NCBI GenBank assembly: GCA_001942185.1 | Contig: MKJV01000086.1 | Location: 26,850-90,849, forward strand | Length of the DNA stretch: 64,000 nucleotides | Direction of reading: 5' to 3' | DNA from: Pseudonocardia sp. CNS-004 | GTDB lineage: Bacteria > Actinomycetota > Actinomycetes > Mycobacteriales > Pseudonocardiaceae | Shown here: one piece after another, positions 40,451 to 50,286 of the stretch | Layout of the letters: each line of letters begins with the position of its first letter | How positions within the stretch are numbered: the first letter of the stretch is position 1 | Notes under the pieces: generated by a model | The model's database searches: none | Told to the model about the DNA's origin: nothing | The model's input: the letters and a program-made list of their open reading frames with translations, nothing else | Made by a program: the position numbers and the translations under genes

Positions 40451-41523
40451 TCATCTTGGCATCCAGATGTCGCCCTCGAGCCCTGTCAGCAACGCCTTGC
40501 TCGAACCTATCGCATCACAGATGGCCGCACTGCGTGAATGGAATAGATACCGCATGCGCGAAAACATGATCACTCGACGTGGCAAGATCTCGAGCAACCA
40601 CGGCTCGAGCCGACCCGCCACCGCCGTGGCATCAAGATCCTCCGCCACATGCACCACATGGCGGTACAAGCGCTCCTCGTTTCCTGGCGCTGCTGCGAGG
40701 TGCAGAATGTAATAGATGCCGCTCGGTCGGAGAGAGGCGATATACCAGCCCAAAGGCTGGCCACGGGCGTCTCGGACCAAGTTCTTGACGAGCCGACCGT
40801 TGGCCCGGGAGCGGCCAATTTGATCGAACAGCACGCCGAGCGACTCGGCGTCGTAGTCCGGCCAGAGTCGGAACCGATGAGGCCCGAGAAAGAGGTGGTC
40901 GATCAAGAGCTGGGGCGACAGCGGTTCTTCGACGTGGTTCTCGACATCGCTTGTCCCGCCCGTATTGTAGCGGGAGTACACGGCATCCAATGGCGCGCAC
41001 AAGAGCCGGGCCACTGGCAGCCACCGGTGCCTGCCGAGCCGCCAGAGGCCGGCCCCGGCCACCGTTCGCACCGGGCGTAGGGGATGCAGCCAGTTCACCG
41101 AACCGAGGTGGTACATGGAACCGTCGAGGCGTTTCCAAATGCGCTCAGTGGCAGTACCGGCGGTGTCGGTGATGGTGACGTCCTGTGGTCCGGCCAGGTA
41201 CTTCCGCAATAGCAAACCTCCAGCGCCGAGTTGCCTCGCTCGCGGTGAGACGACCAGCGAGCTGCTGCAGGCCAGGCGCACGGGTCGCTCCTCGAACCGC
41301 ATCCGATGCACCAGCGAGCCGATGAAGCCGAGGATCGCTCCATCGCGCCTTCGATCACCAGCGAGGGAATGGAGGGGTCCGACAGTGGCTGGTTGAGGAA
41401 CATCTGCTCGAAGGCCACGCGCAACTCGTCGTCGTCGGCGATGTGAGGCCATGCCAGATAGGAGCGATACAGCGCCACGACTTGGGAGAGATCGTCGGGA
41501 CGCAGGCTCCGGATGCGGGTCAT
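40451..41523 (-). CDS. GNAT-family acetyltransferase, frameshifted
   Basis: About 357 residues. The N-terminal part MTRIRSLRPDDLSQVVALYR begins at the ATG at 41523. Near 41340 the frame changes and continues AILGFIGSLVHRMRFEERPV, then LVVSPRARQLGAGGLLLRKY, the acetyl-CoA-binding loop region. A second half (LYRHVVHVAEDLDATAVAGR) looks like another GNAT-like fold. It follows the formyltransferase by about 150 bases on the same strand, so it may belong to the operon starting at 45584. It may acylate a sugar or the tethered amino acid. Confidence 0.65.
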
Positions 41524-41669
41524 CGCTCCAGGCCGCGCGCTGGTACCAACCGCGTCATCTTGCGCCCTGCGCCTGTGCCACGCACACGCCCGGCGAGCCG
41601 GCGGACACCTTGCAATCGAATGATCATGCCGTCACCATCACTTGTGCCCTCCGAGCAGAGCCATCAGCC

Positions 41670-42616
41670 TCAGCGCAGTGCGCGATCGGAGGTATTCAGC
41701 ACGTCTCCGGTCGCGAGGACGAGGTCGACCGGCGTGACCGTCCCGGCGACCTGCAGACGGCTGATCACGACCACTCGTCCCTGGCTGCGACCCAGGCCTC
41801 CGCACTGTCGCACTGTCCGACCGTGCCAGCCGGATCTGTCGCCGGTCGGCCGGTGCGGCGCGCCCGTTGCACAGTCATCTCGAGTCCGTCGTTCCCGCGC
41901 GTGCGGGCACGGCCCCACGGCGAGGCCCACGGACCGTAGTCGCATGCCCGCACAAGCCCGGTGACATGGACGGCGTCCTTCGTCCACGGGATCCAGCCGC
42001 CGTGCGGGACATCGCGTCCGAAGTATCGCCGCAGCGTGACGTCCTGCTCGATGACCGGCACCCGACGAGGATCGGTCGCGAGGTCATCGAGCAGACGCGA
42101 GACCAACTGCAGGCCTTGGCGCACGCAGGTTGCGGACACGCTGAACCCGTTGTCCTCGGCTCCAATGGGGAAGCTCTCCTGGTACGCGATCGGTCCCGTA
42201 TCGATGCCCGGCGCCATCCAGTGCAGCGTCACACCGTGTGTGGTCTCGCCGTTGTACAGCGCCCAGTTGGGGGTGTTCAGGCCGGCGTATCGAGGCAGAG
42301 GTCCTGGATGGAGGTTGAAGCAGCCCAACCGCGGAGCGGCGAGAACCTCAGGATGCACGAGGTACAGCGAATGCACGTTGAGCAGGACGTCGACGCGCCT
42401 GGCGCGGAGGACGTCGGCCAGGTTTGGATCCCGCACGGCGGCACCGGGCAGGGTGTCGAGCCCAAGCTGGTCGGCGACGGCGGCGACCGTCAGGCCGCGT
42501 GCGCGGTCGCCGGAACTCGATGTGGTCAGCACCGCGCACACGTCGTGGACGGAGTCGGCCAGGAGCCGGAGGGTCTGCACGCCTGCGGACTCCTCCGCGG
42601 CCAACGCTATCCTCAT
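41670..42616 (-). CDS. Formyltransferase (Fmt-like, sugar or amino-acid N-formyltransferase), frameshifted near 3' end
   Basis: About 315 residues. The formyl-tetrahydrofolate-dependent domain has FNLHPGPLPRYAGLNTPNWA, GVTLHWMAPGIDTGPIAYQE and the catalytic His (HPGPLP) and Asp (GIDTGPI). The C-terminal part (YFGRDVPHGGWIPWTKDAVH, VRACDYGPWASPWG) is the Fmt-type accessory domain. The frame breaks near 41790; the last residues read VAGTVTPVDLVLATGDVL. It resembles stand-alone formyltransferases of O-antigen loci more than the housekeeping enzyme. It follows the carrier gene by 75 bases in the same operon. Confidence 0.78.
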
Positions 42617-42691
42617 GAGATCAACGCTGCCGCGAGGCGGGCTGCAATCGCGTCGGCCAGCGCCCGAATGCCGCTCACGGTGTCCCTCGTC

Positions 42692-42961
42692 TCACGACGC
42701 GTTGCGACCCGGAAAAACTCCCGAGTCATTGAGGTACTCGGTGATCCGGCGCGCCGAACGGAAGTTGTCGATGTCGAAGTCGTCGAGAGGGAGTTCGCAC
42801 GCGAACGTCTCCTCGAGTGCGCTGATCAGCATGACGAGCGCGAGCGAGTCGACCGATCCCGTCTCGATCAGGTCCGTGTCGACGTCCATGACATCGATGT
42901 TGAGCCGGTTCCGGATCAGCTCGAGGACCCCGGCATCGGACTGCCTTCCACTGTGGTTCAT
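42692..42961 (-). CDS. Acyl/aminoacyl carrier protein, DltC-like
   Basis: An intact 89-residue protein with the phosphopantetheine motif GSVDSLALVMLISALEE (Ser of VDSL) and C-terminal DFDIDNFRSARRITEYL, close in layout to DltC. The ATG overlaps the stop of the adenylating enzyme (ATGA), as in dltA-dltC style pairs. It should carry an activated amino acid as a thioester for transfer to a glycan or soluble acceptor. No MBOAT (DltB) partner is seen in the window. Confidence 0.85.
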   Translation of the reverse strand: MNHSGRQSDAGVLELIRNRLNIDVMDVDTDLIETGSVDSLALVMLISALEETFACELPLDDFDIDNFRSARRITEYLNDSGVFPGRNAS

Positions 42962-44578
42962 GTCCCCACCACCGGCTGTCCGCGTACGGCCATCTCCCGG
43001 ATGAAGCTGGACTTGAGCTCCTTGCGATCAATCTTCCCGTTCACGTTCTTCGGGAGGGCGTCCAACTCGCGCCACCGGGTGGGCAGCATGTAGGCGGGCA
43101 GCAGCTCGGACACGGCCGTCCGCAGGGCGAGCGGTTGTAGGTCCACACCATCGGCCACCGAGAACGCGCAGCAGATGGGTGACCCCTCGAAGCCACCGAT
43201 GTCGACGCCGACGACGGCGCACTCCCGCACGCCCGGCTGGGCGTTCACCGCCGCCTCGATCTCCCCCAGCTCGATCCGATAGCCCCGGCTCTTGATCTGG
43301 GAATCCGCGCGGCCGAGGAAGTGCACGAGACCGTCCTCCGCACACCGAGCCAGGTCACCGGTGCGGTAAATGCGCCCGCCCGGCACTTCAGGGCGGGTGA
43401 TGAACGCCGCCTCCGTCTTCTCGGCGTCGCGCCAGTACCCGGGCGAGAGCCCCACGCCGGAGATGTAGAGGTCGCCGATCTCGCCGGGAGGAGCCGGCTT
43501 GAGCTCCTGGTCGAGGACGAGCAGGTCCTCGCCGGTGCACGGGGTGCCGATCGGGATTGCCGCCGTCTCGTCCTCCGGGCAGTTCGGGACGGTGTAGTAG
43601 CTGCTGGCGATCGTGGCCTCGGTCGGACCATAGAGGTTGGTGAACCGCACGTGCGGCAGGCGCCGCATCCAGTGCACCAGCACGGGTGTGGGCAGCACCT
43701 CGCCACACCACATGAGGCGCTCGAGGGCCGGAAAGTCGTCCTGGGCAATGACGTCGAACTTTGCGAGGTATGTCAGCACCGAAGGAACGGAGAACCACTG
43801 CGTGAGCTCGCGGTCGCGGATCATCGCGGCCAGCGCGCGCGGGTTGACGCTCAGGTTGCCTGGCACCAGGTGCAGCTCGGCGCCCGCAGCGAAGGTGGCG
43901 AAGATGTCAAACGTGGACAGGTCGAAGTGCAGGGGCGGATGCCCCGAGACGCGGTCGGACGGCCGGGTACCGAAGTACTTCACCGCCCACTCGACGAACG
44001 CCAGGACGTTGGCGTGAGTGATCATCACGCCCTTGGGCGTGCCGGTCGACCCCGAGGTGAAGAGGAGGTGGGCAAGATCGTCCGCGCGACAACGGTTCGG
44101 AAGGGGGTCGGCAGAGAATGCCGCAGCGTCGGACCAGGAGAATTGAGACGCGAAGCGGTCGCCGGTCAGGGCGCCGTCAATCGAGCCGATTGGCGTGATG
44201 AGCCGGGAAAGCGCTCCAGCGTCGATGAGGCCATCGACGAGGGGGAACCGCGGACTCGTCGACGAGGACGAGGCTGGGCTCGGCCGAGCCGAAGATGCGC
44301 GCCACCCGGGCGGCGGGGCTTGCGCTGTCGATGGGCACGTAGACCCCGCCGGCCTTGAGGACGGCGAGCAGGCTGGCCACCGTTCGGGGCGTCTTGCTTG
44401 CCAGGATGCAAACCCGGGCACCCTCGCCGCAACCGTACCTCTGCATCAGGCGAGCCGACCGGTTGGTGTCCGCCTCGAGCTGCCCATAGGACATGCGTTC
44501 GTCGCCCATGACGAGCGCCCCGGCGGTCGGGTCGCGCTCGGCGGATCGGGTCAGGTAATCCTGCAGTCCGCTGATCAT
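42958..44578 (-). CDS. Amino-acid adenylating enzyme, DltA/NRPS A-domain type, frameshifted
   Basis: A stand-alone ANL enzyme of about 540 residues. It has LLFTSGSTGTPKGVMITHAN (P-loop), HFDLSTFDIFATFAAGAELH, RLMWCGEVLPTPV, NLYGPTEATIASSYYTV, YRTGDLARCAEDGLVHFLGR and the catalytic lysine in KNVNGKIDRKEL. MWCGEVLP plus YGPTEATIA resembles D-alanine ligase DltA more than multimodular NRPS domains. The frame breaks near 44250. The ATG at 44578 overlaps the upstream stop, and its own stop overlaps the carrier start. It should load the carrier at 42692-42961. Confidence 0.82.
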
Positions 44579-45584
44579 ATCGTGACCATCTCCTGTGCCT
44601 TTGCGAAGACGACCGCAGCGTGGGCGAGCTCCTCCTCGCACGGTGGGACGTCGAGAATGACCGTGGTCGTGCCGAGTTCCATGTAGTGGCTGAGGATCCG
44701 GGCCACCCGGTCGTAGCTACCGACCAGGTAGGGACAGAACGTCTTGTAATTCTGGAACGGCCCGAGCCAGTATGGGTCGGGGTCGCGTCCAGATCGAAGG
44801 AGAGGTCGCGATCACCCGACAACTGACCGTGCCAGTGCGAGTCGGAGACCGCGACTGCAAGCCGATGGGTGATCTGGCCGGACCGGTCGGTCGGGAAGCG
44901 TGCATGTGCGACGCGCCATGCCTGTTCGGCGGTCTCACGCGCAACGATGCCGAGCCGGATGCCGAAGCCGCCAACGAGCCCGTCCGCCATCCACGCCGCT
45001 TCCTCTCCGGGCGGCTGGGGGTACTTGACGGCGGTCGCATCGAGCGCCCGAGCCGCTTCCCGTCCCGCCGGTGACGAACCCGACACGAGAACCTCCGGCC
45101 GGAGGTGCTCGGGGACCTTCGGTCTCATACGCAGGCCGGTAACCGTGTAGTACCGTCCGTCGACTTTGACTGAGCCGTCATCGCGCATTAGCGCCATCAC
45201 GATTTGGGTGTACTCCACGAGCCGGCGGTAGCGCTCGTCATGATCCGTATCGTCCCCGAGGGCGAGAAGATCGTTGCGGAACCCGCCGGCAACCATATTC
45301 AGGTGCACGGCGCGACCATGCAGGTGGGCGAGGGACGCGACCATCTTTGCCGCCGCGTAGGGATGCATGTACATCGGCTGCACGGCGACCAGCGGGCAGA
45401 GTTGCTCGGTGCTCTCAATGATCACCTGCGACAAGAGCCAAGGGTCGACCAAGCTGTTGTCGGTGTAGACGAGAGTCCCGACGCATCCTGCGCGGTCGCT
45501 CCACTGGGCGACGTCCCGGACGCTCGATATGTAGCTGGCCCGGTCCCTTGCCGTGGACGGTGGACACGTCGTATAGATCCGCAT
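44575..45584 (-). CDS. LLM-class flavin-dependent monooxygenase (SsuD-like), frameshifted
   Basis: A luciferase-like TIM-barrel enzyme of about 336 residues. It shares IYTTCPPSTARDRASYISSV, LVAVQPMYMHPYAAAKMVAS and the hallmark AVHLNMVAGGFRNDLLALGD of the alkanesulfonate-monooxygenase group. I chose the ATG at 45584; the frame extends further up to 45641 without a better start. The frame breaks near 44785, after which SYDRVARILSHYMELGTTTV and the stop at 44575 follow. It heads the adenylase-carrier-formyltransferase operon, so it may hydroxylate the carrier-bound amino acid or the product (inference). Confidence 0.78.
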
Positions 45585-46179
45585 CCTGATCCACCCTTCG
45601 CGTCTTCGAGGCTCCCCTGTGACGGGGCATCGAGCATGCACTCGTCACGAGCGGCGACCTCGTTAACCGGTCCCTCATCGATCTGGAACCGCGTACGCGG
45701 CGGCCCGGGTCCACCGGTCGGGCCGGCATGATCGCGACTTTCGGGTGCCCACGGCCAATCCACAGCCACAGCGACCCGAAACAGCGGATCATGCGCATAC
45801 CCAGCGCCGATGATCACGCCGAGCCGCACACCAGCGCTGTGGTGGCCGCCCCCGATCCCGAGCGGCCCACCCAGCCGGGACACGATCAGCGGACACGTCG
45901 CAGCGGCCCGCGCTGCCGGCCGCGCCGACCAAGGCAGATGGTGGTTGTTGACCTTCAACTACCACCATCCACCTTCGACCACCGCCGGTACGCGACCCTC
46001 GGCCCTCCCTATCGCGAAGGGACCCGGGTGGGCCCGGCCCCCCACCCCGTCGCCGGCTCGTCCCTCAGCTTTCGTAGACCATGCCTGCCGCGGCCGGCCG
46101 TGGCCACGAACTCCGGCTGTGGCAATAGGGACTGTGCATGACGCCCGGTGTTGGTCGCGTGCGGCGTTGGCCGCGGTGC
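45585..46179. other. Intergenic region
   Basis: About 595 bases. It holds the LLM operon promoter. A minus-strand frame (45720-45958) gives protein-like sequence such as GPLGIGGGHHSAGVRLGVII, but I cannot assign it. It could be a relic. Confidence 0.4.
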
Positions 46180-47747
46180 CTACGTTGGCCGCGGCGTCGG
46201 CGTTGGTCGCGGCCTCGGCGTTGGCCGCAGCGCGCCGAGTGCCGGCAGATCTGATGCAGGTGCCGCCGCTGGAGCCCCCAACGGGGCCGGGATGGGTGCC
46301 GAACTGCTGGGCGGAGCCGATGCGGTCCCCTCGTCTCGGGAAGTCGGCTCGGCCGGTGCGCCAGGCACCGGTGACGGGGGGTTCGGCGGCCGGATCGAGC
46401 TGACCCCCCTGCGTCGCTTCCTGAGAGTCAAGACGGTGCCGAGCAGCTTGGCTGCCGCCGCCTCCAGCACGTCGACGGCGGCCGCAACCTCGCCACTGCT
46501 GGTCCGGCCCACCTGACAAATGAGCAGCGCGCCGTCAACCTTGGCCGCGAGGACAGCGGCATCCTGAGCCACAAGTAGCGGCGGCGAGTCGAATAGGACG
46601 ATGTCGTACTGTCGGCGGAGCTCTCTGATCATTGCCGACATCTGCTCGGAGCCGAGCAACTCGCTCGGGCCCGGAGGAAGATCTCCGGTAGTGAGGACGT
46701 CGAGGCGACCACTATCACCCCAAGACTGCATCGCTCGGCTGAGCTGAACCTGTCCGGTCAGCACGGTTGTGAGCCCAATTGCCGGATTGACACCGAGGAG
46801 CTTCGAGATGCCGGCCCGTCGCAGGTCAGCATCGACAAGCGCAACCCGCCGCCCTTCTGCCGCGAGGGTGATCGCCAAGTTGCACGCTGTCGTCGTGGTG
46901 CCCGCGCCGATCGGGTGCTCGTAAACACCACGGCCTTGCGCAGATTCGAAACGTCGATGAGCATCAGGTTCGTAGCCAGACGCGGAGCTCCTCCGAGCGT
47001 GGAGGGTTGCCGTCGCCGCGAACGAGGAGTGGCTCGCTTCGGACCATGGGGTCCGTGGCGAACATAGCTAGGTTTGGAACCTTCACAAGCTGCTGCAGGT
47101 GGTCGACTGACCGGACCCTACGCCCCAGGGCATTGCGCACGAACGCCGCGACCGCACCAACTACCAGCTACTAGTGCCCTCAGCGCGAGGTTGAGGCTGG
47201 GCCGCGGGGATGCCGGGATCGTTGAGGGCTCGGCCTTCGTGAGTACCTGCGCTGAAACGACGGGGAATGAGGTGCCCATCGGTTTGAGACACGGAGTCGC
47301 TGCTATCGAAGCGCTGCAGGTTTCCAGGTCGACGGCGACCCGGACGAACGAGTCGACGACCGCGTTGGCGATGAGGGCGGCTCGATCCGGCGACCGATCT
47401 GTCACGGCAACGTCGAGCAGGAGAGTCTCCGGCTCATTCGATACGACAATCTTGTCGGCGAGCTCGGCCGCAGTCTCCACGAGAGCCAGACGCGCGACGA
47501 CATCGTTCAGAACGCGATCCTCGGTCAGCAGTTCCCGGTAGGATAGGACCCGAGAATGGGCCACCTCCGCTGCGGCGACCGCGTCGTCCCCGGCGGCCTG
47601 CCCCGAGATGTAGATCGTCACGTGCGATGTGTACTCGCGCGGCAACAGGACGTTCGCCGCGAAGGCGGCTCCGACGAAGAGGACGATCCCCGCGATCACG
47701 AACGCCCACCCTCGCTTCAGCACTCGGGCGTAGTCAACGATGGTCAT
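46180..47747 (-). CDS. Wzz chain-length determinant fused to BY-kinase-like ATPase (second copy), frameshifted
   Basis: MTIVDYARVLKRGWAFVIAG opens a Wzz domain with a first membrane segment. The region to about 47190 (NEPETLLLDVAVTDRSPDRA) is followed by the second segment (LNLALRALVAGSWC region). Breaks occur near 47170 and 46915. The ATPase has GAGTTTTACNLAITLAAEGR, again with Thr instead of the P-loop Lys, and VALVDADLRRAG (Walker A'). Walker B is DIVLFDSPPLLVAQDA. The tail is proline/threonine-rich (ALRPTPRPRPTPTPRPT) with no tyrosines. It overlaps or abuts the GT4 gene upstream, probably the same operon. Confidence 0.75.
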
Positions 47748-47751
47748 GGCG

Positions 47752-48945
47752 TTACCTTCCCTGTGAGTCGCGCTCTGACCTGGCAGCGATGTCCGAGCCA
47801 CGTTGCGCGGAGATTGCGAGCGGGCCATCGCGGCGCACGCGGCGGCACACGAGACCGTCATAAAGCCGGACGTAGCTGTCCAGCATCGCTGGCAGCGAGA
47901 ACTCCTCGGCAACGAGCCGTCGCCCGATGTGACCCATGGCCGCGCGGCGATCCTCATCGCACAGCAGTGCAACGATGGCGCGACCGAGCTCCTCCGGGCC
48001 CCCGCGGACGATCTCGCCCGCACCGGTGTCCAGCAGGGAACTCATGCCTGGCGCATCGGTCGATACGACTGGTGTGCCGCATGCCAGAGCTTCGAGAGCA
48101 GCAATGGACAGGCCCTCCCACTTCGACGAGAACACGAGTAGGTCTGACTTGGCGATGATGTCGCGCGCATCATTGCGTGCAAGCGTGAAGACGACCTTGT
48201 CCGCGATACCCAGCTCGCGTGCTAGCGCCTGCAGGTCGGCGCGCAGCTTGCCGTCCCCAACGACGAGAAAGCGGGTCGCAGGCAGCTGCCCCGCCACCCA
48301 AGCAGCAGCACGTAAGAACCGGTCGTGGTCCTTCTCCGGAGCGAGACGACCGACAATCGCCACCACAGGCGGCCGTTGGCCGCCCGCGACTGCGCCCAGC
48401 TTCAGCTCCGCGTCCAGCGCCTCAGACCGCTCGCCCGTCAACGGAACGGCCGCGCCGACCGCATTTCGGATGAGGTGGGCGCGCGAGGCCGGGAAACCTA
48501 CGGAGACCAGCGCATTTAGGAGGTCCTCCGAGACGCAGGCAACGGCGTCGGCCGCTCGGAAGAGCTTGGACGCGATGCGGACCTCGCCGGGATTCAGACC
48601 GTGGAATGTGGCGAGGACGGGTGGCCTTGGGCGCGAGGCAACCCTGCCGGCGGCGCCGGCGAGCGCAGCGTGCAGAACGTTCTGGGCGTGGATGACGTCG
48701 GGTTTGAACGTCGTGACAACGCTCCGCATCGCAACCAGCACACGGGCCACGCCTACTGCAGACCTCGACGGCAGCGGAAGGATGAACCGATCGTGCGGCA
48801 CGTCGGCGAGGTCTGCGTCCAGCGATCCACGCGACCCCATGAGGCCGACCTGATTGCCCCGCTCGACCAGACCCTTCACGATCTGGACGACGATCCGCTC
48901 CGCACCACCGACCTCCATGATCGGAGAGGAAACGAGGATTCTCAT
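47752..48945 (-). CDS. GT4 glycosyltransferase
   Basis: An intact retaining GT-B enzyme with SSPIMEVGGAERIVVQIVKG, FKPDVIHAQNVLHAALAG, VAIVGRLAPEKDHDRFLRAA and the donor motif SSKWEGLSIAALEALACGTP (E-x7-E). I chose the internal ATG at 48945 (MRILVSSP), which fits the family N-terminus. An ATG at 49005 would overlap the polymerase gene. The stop is 5 bases before the Wzz ATG. Predicted cytoplasmic-face sugar transfer in the second glycan block. Confidence 0.85.
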   Translation of the reverse strand: MRILVSSPIMEVGGAERIVVQIVKGLVERGNQVGLMGSRGSLDADLADVPHDRFILPLPSRSAVGVARVLVAMRSVVTTFKPDVIHAQNVLHAALAGAAGRVASRPRPPVLATFHGLNPGEVRIASKLFRAADAVACVSEDLLNALVSVGFPASRAHLIRNAVGAAVPLTGERSEALDAELKLGAVAGGQRPPVVAIVGRLAPEKDHDRFLRAAAWVAGQLPATRFLVVGDGKLRADLQALARELGIADKVVFTLARNDARDIIAKSDLLVFSSKWEGLSIAALEALACGTPVVSTDAPGMSSLLDTGAGEIVRGGPEELGRAIVALLCDEDRRAAMGHIGRRLVAEEFSLPAMLDSYVRLYDGLVCRRVRRDGPLAISAQRGSDIAARSERDSQGR

Positions 48946-48979
48946 CGACGCCGCCGATCCGCGACCGCCTGCACCACGT

Positions 48980-50286
48980 TCATTGGTGGCCACTTCCTTC
49001 CTCATTGCCGCGCTCAGAGAACCCCACTAAGACACCGAGGCAGACCCCGGGAAAAGCCCAGATCCACGCCGCGGAGTTGTAGGTGATCGTCAATGTGACG
49101 ACCGCGAGCCACGCCGAGGCGCCAGCAATCCAAACACCCACGACAGACCGACGGAAAAGCCCCGCACGATCGGAACAACCAGCGCGAGAATCATGACTCC
49201 GCCCGCGACCGCACCGTTCTCCAAGAGAATTCGGACCGAGACACTGAATATGTCGAACAGTCTGTTGTGGACCAACAGCCCATCCAGTGGCATCTTGCCG
49301 CTCTCGTACAGGACGGACGCGCTACCCGGACCGACCCCGATCAGAAGAGTCGTCAACGAGTCGAGAAGAAATTTGACCCCAGCCAGGATGGAAGACCCAC
49401 GATCGTCCCATGAATGGTTGGGCAATTTATTTCGCGCTTGGAGAAGCTGCGAAGCCAACAGCAAGAACGAGCCGGCACCAAGAAGTAGGAACCAGGCCCG
49501 CCGCAACCCCGTGGAGAACGGAAGAAACACCATCGCGGCCAACGCCGGAACGGTCAGAAGAGCGCTCCCCGACTCCCCGAGGGTCATCGCCGCGACCACC
49601 GCCGCGACGGCAACGATGTCGACAACGGGTAGGCGGCGGAGCGCCACGTAGCTGAGCAGGATGAGCGCCATCGCAGCGAGGGCCAGTGAGCCCGCCATGA
49701 ACGACGACTCCGGAAACCATCCGAACGGCCTGCGAACATACTCGGTAATTACTTCGGCATTCTCGGTGACGCTCCAGTAACCAGGCATCTCGTATAGTGA
49801 AAGAAAAGGAATTGTGCCACTGTCCAGGAAGAACTTCTGGACGACCGTGTATCCGGCGGCCGCGAGCAGGAATATCCGCAGAGTCAGCCTGACCGTGCGG
49901 GGCGACGTAACGACAGCGCCCGCCACACCGCCCAGCGGTGCAATGTGGATCATCCACACCGCTAACAGGAACTCCTCACCTCCGGCCTGGCCCAGCACTG
50001 ACTGCACGAATAGCATCAGCACCGGCGTAAGGGCCACGACCAGTAACGGCACTAGCAGCCGCGGGCGGGCGAGCAGCTCCCGCGCGTAAACCGCGGCGAA
50101 CAGTGCCGCGAGAGGAATGTTCGTGTTGTTGCCGGCCGGAATCGCGAGGTACGGAAAAAAGATGAGCCCGATCATGACGGCAGCGCGGAGCGAGAAGTCC
50201 GGCTTGTCACCCGCCCAGTCCGATAGTTGGCCCGGGCTTGCTTCTCGTCGTAGCGTCGCGCCGATCGTAGTCCTGGCGGAGATCAT
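48980..50286 (-). CDS. O-antigen polymerase/ligase (Wzy-like), frameshifted at the 3' end
   Basis: About 435 residues with ten or more membrane segments: FFPYLAIPAGNNTNIPLAAL, VALTPVLMLFVQSVLGQ, FGWFPESSFMAGSLALAAMA and the periplasmic loop NHSWDDRGSSILAGVKFLLD. The frame stops at 49090, but continuing in the next frame from about 49127 gives SAWLAVVTLTITYNSAAWIW, a plausible last membrane segment, ending at 48980. The ATG at 50286 overlaps the preceding stop (TGATG). Probably polymerises the repeat unit for the second block. Confidence 0.75.

Noticed and set aside
42958..44578. Reading the adenylating enzyme as part of a second NRPS assembly line
   Set aside because: There is no condensation or thioesterase domain nearby, and its motifs and the separate carrier look DltA/DltC-like, so a stand-alone aminoacyl-transfer system fits better.
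45422..45958. A 178-residue minus-strand frame with a plausible protein composition
   Set aside because: It overlaps the LLM monooxygenase 5' end in another frame and shows no family signature. I left it as unassigned intergenic sequence.
46150..46240. Repeated GTTGGCCGCGG-like words resembling a repeat array
   Set aside because: They encode the proline/threonine tail (RPTPRPRPTPTPRPT) of the second Wzz/kinase protein. Spacing is irregular and there are no spacers, so it is not a CRISPR array.
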